A DNA stretch of 64,000 bases, from the NCBI GenBank assembly GCA_963402885.1, contig OY727100.1, positions 20,059,665 to 20,123,664 of the forward strand. The letters run 5' to 3'. Both the position numbers and the translations under genes were made by a program. Under the pieces are notes generated by a model. That model was given only the letters and a program-made list of their open reading frames with translations. It was not told where the DNA came from and made no database searches. Source of the stretch: Antedon bifida. Taxonomy: Eukaryota > Echinodermata > Crinoidea > Comatulida > Antedonidae. This document shows, piece after piece, positions 50,001 to 56,850 of the stretch (the first letter of the stretch is position 1; every line of letters starts with the position of its first letter).

Positions 50001-53000
50001 CACCTTTGCCCCTGCAAATTCTGCCATGATTTCTTCACGTGACGGCAACTTAAAATGTTCCCTTTTTATCGCTCGATTAAGATCTCTTGGGTCCAGGCAA
50101 ACTCTAATGTCACCATTTTTTTTCTTGACAGTTACTAAGCTGCTGACCCAATCAGTTGGTTCCTCTTGTTTTTCAATTACTCCAATTTTTTCCATTCTAT
50201 CTAATTCTTTCTTGACGTTTTCACGTAGTTTGAATGGAATTTTTCGACAAGCATGTTGTACCGGTGCCACTGACGTATCCACATGTACTTTGTGTTCTGT
50301 TGGCATACACCCTAAGCCAATAAAAACATCTTTATATTGGTCTACTATTCTGTGCGTATGTAGGTCATCCATATCAACATTCCATGCAGCTTTAATCAGT
50401 TGCAGTTGCTGGCATGCTTTAAGACCTAACACTGGTTGATGTTGCTTTGTAGAGCTGGCATCAATTGTGGTCACAAGGAACGAAAGCTTTGCATTACGTC
50501 CTTTGTACGCTACTTTAGTAGTACAGCTACCATCTATCGGTATAATGGTACCGGAGTATCCTCTAATTTTTACATCAGATCTGTCAAGTGGAGGTTTATC
50601 TGTCAGCTTTCTGTAGAAATTAGCAGGGAGGATATTTACCTGTGCTCCAGTATCTAATTTGAATGGCACTTCTACACCACCAATTGTCATCGTAAGAACC
50701 CAATCTGTATCATCATGCACTGTATTTAGTTCTAGTTCCACGGTATCTAGGAGAAGATCTATTTCTTCATCGGACTCACTTACTGTTTGAACTGATTTGG
50801 TTCGACAACACTTGGCCCAGTGGTTGAGACCATGACATTTATTACATTTTTTACCCCATGCTGGGCATGACTTTGGAGGATGTGTTGTGCCACATCGTTG
50901 GCATTTTTTTCCATTGGTAGGTCTGTGTTTGTTATGCCCGCCAGTTTTTTGTGACTTTCTATGTGACCTCACCATGTCTACTGGTTTGTCGGGGCTCATT
51001 ACACTGAGACTGGTTTGCGATGTTTCATGTGTCAGGCCAATTTGTATAGCTTTCGCCAGTGTCAGCTCATCACCTTCCTCTAGACACCTTTCCTGCACTC
51101 GTTTATGCTTTGAACGCAGAACGATGGCGTCCCGTAACATTCTGTCTTCATCCTGAAACCCGCATGCCTTAACCAGTACACGCATGTCTGTGAGAAAGTT
51201 GTTAAAGGTTTCTCCATCTCTTTGAATTCTGTTATTAAATTCAACAGTGGCTCGTATTTCGTTTCCTTTGGGCTTTGTATAAGCCTTAAATTTAGCCAAA
51301 ACACCTTCAAGTGTTTCGTTTTCTGCTGGCTGGGCAGGGACATCACCGTTTGCTGGAACAGCAGGAGTCCATGTAAATGTTGAGTAAATCTCACGACCTT
51401 TGTCCCCCATGTATGTCATTAGGTAGTTTACTTTTTGTGTTTCACTTTTCTCCGACAGCGGTCCTTTAAACGTGAATTCGCAGTGCTGACGAAATCTACT
51501 AAATTCTTTCGACAGATCTGGACTCGCCCAGTTCATGGCTGGCTTGTCTCCAGGCATCTTATTTTTATTTGTTTTATATTTTATTATTTTTTATTTTTTT
51601 TTTTTATTTTTTTAGTAAACTGTAATAATAAACACTAATCACTCAGGTTTCCAAGTGTCTAGGACAGTCGCTTGTGAAGCAGGATGCTGACTACTTTACC
51701 ACGCACTAACTAAACTAGCCGTATCGTGATAGGCGGTTAAACCATTCACCAGCACATGCCCACAACAGTAACCTAGCCTAGCACTTTTCTATCCTGAACG
51801 AATAACGTACGCCTCTTACTGTCGCCTAGTTAATATATAGGATTATAAATTCTTGGCTTCGTGAGCTTCTTTATTACTTCTGACACCATGTAGTGGTTCT
51901 CCCTTGACACAACAATAAAGTACTGACACACAACTTATCTTTAAACTATAACTTTAATGTATTCCAAGTATACGATTGTATCGCCATGTTATGTGTGTCT
52001 TATCAAGAGTCGCCATAGGTGGCGCTATACTAGTTTTATCAATTACATATCATTACATTGCTAGATGTAACAGATTTAAGCGTCTCGATGTTAGGTTCTC
52101 AGTAATTGAGTAACCAGATTTTTTTAGTTGTCGTTTATTGCGAAAAACATCAGAGCGAGTGCGGTATGAGGTAAATTTGATAATGATAGGTCTTGGTTTG
52201 GATTTAGATACATCGGAGCCAGGATTTAGTTTCTTTCTGCCTAAACGATGTGTGCGATCAATATCACAAAGTTCAACCCCTTCTGAGATCCTTGTTGTTA
52301 TTACGTCAAGTGCCAGTGTATCTGTATTTTCCTTAAAAGACTCAGGAACACCATGTAATAGTATACAAATAATGAATGTTTATGAGTGTAATGGTACAAA
52401 TAATGGCATGAGGTGAATGATGAAAGGTTATATCAACGAGGCAACGCCGAGTTGATGTAACCTTTCATCATTCACCAAATGCCATTATTTGTACCATTAC
52501 ACGAATATTAAACATTCATTATTTGTTTTATATAACATCTAAATAGATTCCTGTCATTTGAATCAAATATAAGGTAGCCCTAGCCAAGAGGCCTACATTT
52601 CATTCAGATTGATTAAAACAGTAATATTATAATATTAAATGTTAATGTTATATTTATATGGATTTTATAAACACACCTACTTTAGTGTTAATTATGTCAA
52701 CAAACAACCAAATAATCCTATGCTTAGCAAGGCTAAAACGCCTAGGCTAGGCCTAGCCTAATACTAACAGGCCTAGCTAGGCTAGACCTAGTGTAGTAGT
52801 ACTAGGCTAGATTGGCTGAAAGGCAAAACTTCGACAGACAATTGGAACTTATCTTGACTAATTATGGTTTTTACAACGATTCCACGTCTTGTAGGGATGT
52901 CCCCATTAAGTAATCAAAATCCTAAAAACGATCTAAAGCTAATTTAAATGCCTTTTTGAATGAAATTAGTACATTATATCTCCAAATCGTACACAAAAAT

Positions 53001-55592
53001 CTGCTGCTTTTGCATATCTCGCGGTGGTGTTTACAAACAGAGGCAGGACGACAGGTGGCGCTGTTGTATTTCAATGTAATTTTTGTATTCTAAATTTTTT
53101 TTCATCCGCGAAACGTTTTTTTTTTTCGTACACAAAATGTTTAAAAAAGTACTATTAAACGATCGTTTAATAGTGCGTACTATTGCACGCCATGTGACCC
53201 ACAATCGTCCAATCAAATGACAGGAATTTATTTAGGTGTTATATAATAGACAGTTACGTCTGCTATACTGTTCTAATTCATCGAGTTTATCCCCCATTGC
53301 TCTGTTTTCAGCTAATAAAGTGTCATTCTGTTCACGAAGGCTAGAAATGTTTGCCGCCGTTACACCGTTGTCCATGGCAACGCTGTCATAAACACTGTCA
53401 GTAACCTGGTCAACTATAGATTTGCTGATTTCAGCGATTAGCGTTTTACTATCACATACAGCTTTAATTATTTTCTGAAAGAGTTCAGGTGACGATAATA
53501 TGTGATTGCTAATGCTTGTTGCCACAATTGAAATTAATTGAGGATCGTCGGCTAGAAGGTCATGAAGGGGTCCGACTCCGAGACCTAGCGGTGATACCGG
53601 CTTCGCCTCCGCTGCTGGCATGGCTTGTTCCGGGTCATCCGTTAGTGGGTCTGGGCCTAGCTCATTCTTACCTCCATTATCGTTAGATCTTTCTTTTACC
53701 TTTTTTTGTTTGGTAGATCTAGTTGACATCATGCTCAGTTTGCTAGTTGACGTTATTAGTGATCAATATCAGAGTTGTAAATGTGCAATTAAGAGACTTT
53801 TTTTGTTAGGTTAGGCAATCAAGCTATCATTGTTGCAGCGTCATTTACATTGCATGAATGTTGTTGGATTTTATAATGTCTTATACTTTATATCATCTGC
53901 TTTCGTGTATATTAATTTTGTTGAATAGATAATTTCTAACATTTAAATTTTGTGTTTAATTGATCGAAACTAACAAACTAATAATACAAATGATATTTAT
54001 ATTACAAACAACCTTTTTTGTTGTAAAAAGCATGATTGTAGATCTCGTTTTTGATCTATTATTTTGCAGACTTAATGTACAGTATGCTACCTGAAACTAT
54101 TTTAATTGAATTTAAAAAAAGTAAAACAAGTTATAGTCTATGATATATGTAGTAAATGCATTGTATAGTACATCCAATAATTCGAAAGTGGTTTATCTCA
54201 AAAGCAATGCTTTTGAATCATGTTTTAATTAATTTACTTTTTTGTGGTACTATAGGAACATCAGAAATTGAAGATAAAGATAAGGTATTTTAGATTTTTG
54301 ACAAATTATTATTAGAGAAGTTGGCTTTTTTGCTAGAGAAAATACACCAAAATCCCTCAAAACATTTTTGTTTAATTTCAATTTCTTGATTTTATTGCTA
54401 ATAAATGTTAGTTTATGTGGTCTAAGATGTATTGATTAGTTGATGAATTATAGGAAAAAGAGCTTCAATATGCGGATCTTGATTTTCAAGCCAGTACCTC
54501 CTCAGGAAGGATTATAAGTAATGAAGAACAAACACCATATATGGAAGTATCCCAGGGAAAGCTTGTCAAGAAAGGTATATAGTTGTTTTGAAAATCACAT
54601 CCGATATAACTTCAATATTCTCATAAAAAATGGTAGATTTGTTTTATATTTTGATTCAGCTATTCCTATTAATTTGTTTACCTATTCAGATTATGGCATT
54701 GCAACCAACATCATTTGTTTACAAAATTTGTTAGCATGGTAGCGTTCAACATTTTCAAGTTATCCTGAATTTTTCTGTTTAAATAAGTATACTTTCAGAA
54801 CACGCCTGAAACATTTCCAAAAAATTGATTGGTGATGTCACAAATGATATTTAACCAAGATATTTTTATGATTCTTCAATGTGAATCAGAAAAATAAATA
54901 GCACGCCAACTGTTGCTCTCTCTATATAGTATTTCTGCATAATTCATTTATTAGTAATTTCTTTTAATATAAATCTAGTCAAATGTAAATTGATTATACT
55001 TGTATTTTTATTTCAAGTAAATTGTAGTGGGTATTTTTTTTCGTATAGGCATATCCAAAACTGATAAAAAGGAAAAAGCAACCGCAGAACCTGTAAGTTA
55101 GTTAATTTTTTTAAATGTGACAGTGGTATCAGTTATGTGTTGTAAATATAAAACCAAGATTTAGCCCTGGTAACAAACCATTTGCAAATCTCCTTGTTGG
55201 ATATATATATATATGTATAAAAGGATAGTTTACAGATACTTTTTCTATTTGCAATTATTCTATTTATAGAAAGAGATAAAATATGTTGACTTAGATTTGC
55301 GTCCTAGTGCATCTAAGAAAATAATAAGAACCGAGGAACAGACAGCTTATTTTGAGTTTTCTCAAGGAGTATTGCACCCTAAAGGTAATTTGAAAGTATC
55401 CAAAAAGAAAAATGTAGAAAATTGTAGATATTTACAAATTTTTACAAATGCATGCTTTAGCTGGTTATTTCTGTTGATTTGTCCCTTTGTTCCCTCTGTC
55501 TCACAGACACCACAACTCAAGATCCTGTAAATTTTGATTATTTTGTTTCGGTTATATATATATATATATTAAATCATGCTAATCTGTTGTAA
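35071..55592 (+). CDS. Type I Ig receptor with ITIM/ITSM-rich tail
   Basis: Exons: 35071-35116, 35474-35797, 36386-36688, 37243-37467, 37956-37997, 39813-39890, 40458-40712, 41068-41107, 41366-41522, 41802-41865, 42271-42296, 42723-42822, 54256-54284, 54454-54574, 55049-55092, 55270-55384 and 55507-55592. Phases agree throughout; the sum is 685 codons including the stop. Exon 1 is a signal-peptide core (VCFLVTLLFIQ) but has no in-frame ATG. Ig1 (VVITCDYSQF, RTFKCE), Ig2 (FTCSKPDGDP, ITWYKDGQ, RYTCKAE) and Ig3 (IATCTAEGYP) are paralogous to the minus-strand receptor; Ig2 and Ig3 exons have identical lengths. The membrane exon has FILILLIVVVVVGLFLWLLL. A Cys-rich segment follows. Tail tyrosines, numbered from the first codon: IIYENV 525, VTYAVV 542, LQYADL 569, TPYMEV 592, IKYVDL 623 and TAYFEF 645. 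The 11.4-kb intron after 42822 holds nested retrotransposons. The last exon is the least certain. Confidence 0.85.
38933..38960. repeat. Hairpin AAGGACTGATT
   Basis: AAGGACTGATT and AATCAGTCCTT are exact inverted repeats around an AT-rich loop of about 20 nt, followed at once by (AGT)n. The site is intronic. Confidence 0.5.
39144..39232 (+). repeat. Dispersed repeat, copy 3
   Basis: Starts AACAAGGCCATATACATGGC and ends AGTGAGCTGTAGAGTCGCGT. It is the same family as 6894-7020 (inverted) and 10764-10837, here within the intron before the membrane exon. Confidence 0.75.
40458..40712 (+). other. Juxtamembrane exon with Cys-rich hydrophobic segment
   Basis: This 255-nt phase 1-1 exon encodes about 85 residues just after the membrane exon. 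It starts YYMHYKNIEWSNKD, passes a basic stretch (EIKKEKKVIG), then has CKTVCQFVCYCCLYFCGFCC, with eight cysteines in 20 residues, then IEYYDK. No family is recognised. The Cys cluster could be palmitoylated and lie along the membrane. A second membrane crossing is possible and would reverse the tail topology. Confidence 0.7.
41240..41332 (+). pseudogene. Decayed duplicate of the tail exon 41366-41522
   Basis: The sequence after TTCAG at 41243 (GTGAAGAGTATCAGATGATG, GAAAGATAATCTGATGGTAC, AGATGCAAGTCC) follows the exon at 41366 closely. It has an in-frame stop and ends in a GTGAGT after about 36 nt. It is a tandem exon copy that lost its frame. Confidence 0.65.
42001..42025. repeat. (CAAT)n microsatellite
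   Basis: Six tandem CAAT-type units in a receptor intron. Similar ATTG-type tracts lie at 34803-34816, 55763-55780 and 57803-57820. In this genome such tracts often mark LINE 3' ends, so these may be relics. Confidence 0.7.
42723..42822 (+). other. Tail exon with IIYENV and VTYAVV
   Basis: A 100-nt exon (phase 0 to 1). Both tyrosines fit the ITIM pattern (I-x-Y-x-x-V and V-x-Y-x-x-V) and lie 17 residues apart. It is the last exon before the 11.4-kb intron filled with transposons. Confidence 0.8.
43639..46683 (-). CDS. Intact LINE ORF2 (endonuclease-reverse transcriptase)
   Basis: A 1014-codon frame. The endonuclease occupies about residues 65-290 (HFNSRSILKN, VSETWLK, GTVYRPPS, LGDFNIDIL, DISDHLPVF). 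The RT lies at about 520-790 (SNYRPISILSIFSKALE, IDLSKAFDTIDHN near 655, CGVPQGSLLGPLLF, YADDTTV near 735, KFLGVHLD). The C-terminus has LWNNLP. This is the jockey/CR1-like arrangement. The frame is undamaged although ORF1 upstream is interrupted, so damage to the element is recent or the frame has simply not decayed. Confidence 0.88.
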   Translation of the reverse strand: MYYANDIDSSTSEHDRLTNLIFSPFLNDSDNFTTNIDPDTHFFSNDQNLSQYYYPNSFPNTKSDCFSTIHFNSRSILKNIDQIKQLLESTKHQFDVIGVSETWLKYDNPLVQLPNYHFTANHRDHKVGGGVAMYIRDSLQYSTRNDLTLHPSTCESIFIEITRPNLKNIVIGTVYRPPSFDPNTFSDELDSVLSTLSKENKIVYILGDFNIDILKYEFDNEARHFINSLFSNHYLPCIHKPSRISKTTATLLDNIFTNQFDHHNISGLLYCDISDHLPVFNISFINNIPTGSDGEEIHEFRKINYTSLENFRIDVASQQWLEVINTDDPNTAYNNFDNKLKSLYNKHFPLQKSKKKKNKIKSWMTNGLLNSVKYKQKLYSKFLHCPSVANEKTYKKFRNKLNTLVKLAKKSHYKDTFIKHKNNIKATWKTINSLLKNPNNRNSDISINCNGELTKDPNTICNAFNKYFVEIGPSLANKIPNVNNSFKDFLPNPTHNSLFLNPVDETEVIKIITSFETNKSPGIDDFKTKPIKYVANLISFPLSHIFNLVLTNGVFPDRMKIARVTPIYKSGNKSDLSNYRPISILSIFSKALERVIYERTSSFINKYNILYKKQFGFRKSHNTASALIDLTNKIVDGFEDRHLTLGIFIDLSKAFDTIDHNILLFKLSHYGIRGPALNLFKSYLSNRVQCTKFSNSISNFNHVTCGVPQGSLLGPLLFILYINDIYLSSPLLDFYLYADDTTVTYSHPEIQTLFNTTNSHLEMLSQYFAANKLSINHKKCNFILFGTPQKLKNVDPSLYNITIENINIPSVQSAKFLGVHLDSGLTWKTHISVTENKISKSLGIIFRLSSYLPPNILRILYCSMILPYLSYCNIVWCNTYPTNLNKLHTLQKKAIRIISGAPPLSHSSHLFSNLNLIKLNDINLIQQTIFVYSALNNILPHHLCYIFTSNSFYHSHHTRTKNKLSIPSHRTNFFQHNIRYSGPTLWNNLPPSILKSASPKMLLSKLKKYTFSTY
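47382..47550 (-). repeat. 3' LTR of the gypsy element
   Basis: A 169-bp LTR that starts TGTAGTGGTTCTCCCTTGAC and ends ATATCATTACA on the + strand. It is preceded by the TTGCT duplication. Confidence 0.9.
47595..51557 (-). CDS. Gypsy gag-pol polyprotein, single intact frame
   Basis: A 1320-codon frame with gag and pol fused. The gag-like N-terminus covers about residues 1-200. Two zinc knuckles follow (CQRCGTTHPPKSC and CNKCHGLNHWAKC, about 217-250). Protease KLDTGAQVNILP is near 300. RT is at about 450-640, with MMDDIIVWG near 582 where most relatives have an aromatic or His before xDD. RNase H SADASKDGIGAVL is near 730. The integrase HHCC zinc finger is at about 952-992. The integrase core has D in ADLFELNNKDY, SDNGPQF near 1070 and E in NGQAENAVK near 1107. 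No chromodomain or envelope-like frame was seen. Its open frame and matching LTRs suggest potential activity. Confidence 0.92.
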   Translation of the reverse strand: MPGDKPAMNWASPDLSKEFSRFRQHCEFTFKGPLSEKSETQKVNYLMTYMGDKGREIYSTFTWTPAVPANGDVPAQPAENETLEGVLAKFKAYTKPKGNEIRATVEFNNRIQRDGETFNNFLTDMRVLVKACGFQDEDRMLRDAIVLRSKHKRVQERCLEEGDELTLAKAIQIGLTHETSQTSLSVMSPDKPVDMVRSHRKSQKTGGHNKHRPTNGKKCQRCGTTHPPKSCPAWGKKCNKCHGLNHWAKCCRTKSVQTVSESDEEIDLLLDTVELELNTVHDDTDWVLTMTIGGVEVPFKLDTGAQVNILPANFYRKLTDKPPLDRSDVKIRGYSGTIIPIDGSCTTKVAYKGRNAKLSFLVTTIDASSTKQHQPVLGLKACQQLQLIKAAWNVDMDDLHTHRIVDQYKDVFIGLGCMPTEHKVHVDTSVAPVQHACRKIPFKLRENVKKELDRMEKIGVIEKQEEPTDWVSSLVTVKKKNGDIRVCLDPRDLNRAIKREHFKLPSREEIMAEFAGAKVFSKLDASSGFWQIKLDKESSKLTCFITPYGRYVYRRLPFGLNMAPEAYHQRVHRLFEKIDGVNTMMDDIIVWGSTQNEHDQRLKQVLDTAQKANLKLNRKKCEFGVNELIFLGDLITDKGIRPDPSKVRAINNMERPTDKQALQRFLGMANYLAKFLPELSVKTAPLRQLLIDKNDWVWLEAQEKAWLNVKSALTSSPVLTFYDPTKICKISADASKDGIGAVLLQQRHNNDWAPVAYASRSMTDAEIRYAQIEKECLALTFACERFHQFLFGQKVIAETDHKPLISIFKKPLADSPLRLQRMRIRLQKYDLNLTYTPGKELWAADALSRAVDKTTVAEEDQHLEDDIEAYINMILTSLPVAPNQMQNIKTATEGDATLTQLRQTILEGWPEKRKQCPSNITEFWNYRDELSVSCGIIFKGRRVVIPVCLQRLMLHKIHEGHLGREKCKRRAREVLYWPNINKEIDQMIEKCSTCIKYRERQSTEPLQQHKLASRPWEKVGADLFELNNKDYIVIVDYYSQYIEMATLTNTTSKSVIKNIKSIFARHGTAIELISDNGPQFASREFREFAELWNFKHTTSSPHHPASNGQAENAVKIVKTMIRKVKDSSEDLHMALQVYRSTPLEHGVSPAELLFNRKIKSNLPINPTLLKPKIVETESLKKKTMQLKQRQKKNFDKKSTQKAMEPLQVGDTVRVQNMDKPTASRPLWAKTGIVTKILPNRSYIVKTETGELIRRNRKHLLKTQPTTTNETEEEEEDEQQNQSKAQKQKSHSEASNTTTTLRRSDRIPKPNPKYFNKSYRT
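51889..52057 (-). repeat. 5' LTR of the gypsy element
   Basis: Same 169-bp sequence and ends as the copy at 47382-47550, followed by TTGCT. The internal side carries the primer-binding site. Confidence 0.9.
52362..53243. mobile_element. 882-bp inverted-repeat insertion in LINE ORF1
   Basis: Flanked by TAATAG at 52356-52361 and 53244-53249. Inner left arm TTATATAACATCTAAATAGA, then TTCCTGTCATTTG (about 52522-52555), is inverted at 53207-53243. A separate hairpin (52363-52530) sits at the left end. The interior has a CTAG-rich tract at 52727-52812 and no coding frame. Confidence 0.75.
52363..52530. repeat. Long hairpin of about 75-bp arms
   Basis: The arm with ATGGTACAAATAATGGCAT and GTGAATGATGAAAGGTTATA is inverted as TAACCTTTCATCATTCAC and ATGCCATTATTTGTACCAT. 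The outer ends AAATAATGAATGTTTA and AAACATTCATTATTT also pair. A fragment of similar sequence (AGTATACAAATAATGAACGT) occurs alone at about 57473. Confidence 0.75.
54256..55384 (+). other. ITIM/ITSM tail exon series of the + receptor
   Basis: Exons are 54256-54284 (GTSEIEDKDK), 54454-54574 (LQYADL, TPYMEV), 55049-55092 (ISKTDKKEKATAEP) and 55270-55384 (IKYVDL, TAYFEF). The two tyrosine exons are copies of each other and of 1-108 and 651-765. TAYFEF departs from ITSM at +3 (F). Tyrosine spacing within a module is 22-23 residues. Confidence 0.82.
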
Positions 55593-56344
55593 TTTCAGCT
55601 TTTTACTATATACTGCACGTTGTGCCAGCTGGCTCTGTTGATTCAAACAGATGAACTATTGTATTATCCAGTCTATTTTAATCTGTTATATGATATTTTA
55701 TTGTAATCATCACTTTCATGAAAATGTTTACAGTAGTACTCTAATTCTATACATTCCAAAGTTGATTGATTGATTGATTGAAAAAAAATTTAGGTCTAAT
55801 TGTTTGTTGGTAAAAAAAAAAGTACCATTTTTTGTATCAACATAAATTAACATCTTTTTATTAATTTTTTGTGAATTAAGATTTAGTACTGTTTTTAAGA
55901 AACCCAAAATGGCCCTCCAATGCTGGAAGCATTTTAGCCTTTTTTTTGACAAATTTTATATCTGGGCGCAGTTCAGAGGCCCTTATAAGCTCCGGAGCCC
56001 TTGGATTTAGCCAGTGAGCGCTCATAGCCGTTACACCATTGAATAGATTTTTTAGTAGTAGTCATTATTGTTTGTTTGCTTTTATACCATTACAGGTTCT
56101 CTTTCAATTGCAGACTGAGCTTCAATTACTTCAATATACTATACAGTACTTTGTGTTATTTTACATGCATTTAATTTGTATCCATTGTATTATAAATGTA
56201 TTCATTGTATTATATATGTATTAATGATTACCATTTTGTACTTAATAATACATACTGGTACTTTGTAATGACTCTTATTGATATAAATTTTCTTATCTTT
56301 TTTTTGTTGTTAATTCTTCATTTTGAACAAAATACTTTCCTCTA

Positions 56345-56517
56345 ATTGACAATTTACACAGACAAGCGGTAACGGTAATGTAGAATCTATGTTATTTCTT
56401 ATGACCATTTACACAAAACACTTAGCGAACAGGTGGTTTCCACTCAAGATAAAGACAGATTGTGGGACACTATGCAGTTTTCCGCTTACCGTTACCGCTC
56501 GTCTGTAAATTGGCCTT
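56345..56517. mobile_element. 173-bp MITE-like element
   Basis: AATTTACACAGACAAGCGGT, followed by AACGGTAA, is inverted at the right end as TTACCGTTACCGCTCGTCTG then TAAATT. The interior is non-coding. It lies between receptor tail exons and the next Ig exons. Confidence 0.65.
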
Positions 56518-56850
56518 TAAATTATTTTAGGTTATTTGAAATTGTAATCAAATATTACTACAACATTATATCTCAATTTTAAAAAAAGTGATCATACTAG
56601 GTCTTACATTTACTTAGACTTGGTCAAGTTAAAATGTTATTATGTATTGTCATAAATGTACCACTGTATTTTCATAACCTAATCCTAATGTTGTTTGACA
56701 TATTTGATATTTGATAAGACAATGACCACTCAAATTCTTATAATAATTACTTTACTATATAGCTTTTGTATTTTTTTGTTGCTATATGCCATCACCACAG
56801 CCGTTGTCTAAGTGTTGTAATATTTTTTTTTTTTTTATTTCATGTTCTAG

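Larger units (their letters stand above)
47382..52057 (-). mobile_element. Complete gypsy-type LTR retrotransposon
   Basis: The LTRs are 47382-47550 and 51889-52057, both 169 bp, both TG...CA, and identical as far as I can compare by eye. The target duplication is TTGCT (47377-47381 and 52058-52062). On the coding strand the primer-binding site next to the 5' LTR reads TGGTGTCAGAAGTAA (51874-51888), resembling a tRNA 3' end (tRNA-Leu type suspected). A polypurine tract GAAGAGGGAAGG abuts the 3' LTR (47551-47562). It is inserted in LINE ORF1, so it is younger than that LINE. Confidence 0.92.
47264..53732 (-). pseudogene. LINE ORF1 split into three pieces
   Basis: The N-terminal piece 53732-53244 starts MMSTRSTKQKKVKE and ends in a coiled coil (LREQNDTLLAENRAMGDKL, then ELEQYSRRNCL). 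Removing 52362-53243 and one TAATAG copy rejoins it to 52361-52058 (LHGVPESLKENTDTL, RTHRLGRK, KPRPIIIKF; an RRM-like region). Removing the gypsy element rejoins that to 47381-47264 (RNESVEAAWSTDG, then KKIVIRSDSDL, TGA). This is the ORF1p layout of coiled coil, RNA-binding domain and basic C-terminal domain. Both junctions keep frame when the target duplications are collapsed. Confidence 0.85.
43346..53815 (-). mobile_element. Non-LTR retrotransposon with ORF1 and ORF2, disrupted by two insertions
   Basis: The 3' end, reading leftward, is an (ATTGA)n tract at about 43346-43372. ORF2 is 46683-43639. ORF1 runs from 53732 to 47264 and is broken by the gypsy element 47382-52057 and by an insertion at 52362-53243. 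The 5' end lies a little right of 53732 and was not fixed. The whole element sits in the intron between receptor exons 42822 and 54256. Confidence 0.82.

Noticed and set aside
47776-50657. Plus-strand frames of 68-172 codons
   Set aside because: They are antisense shadows of the gypsy polyprotein.
56039-56224. 61-codon hydrophobic frame
   Set aside because: Low-complexity AT-rich sequence without splice sites in phase with neighbours.
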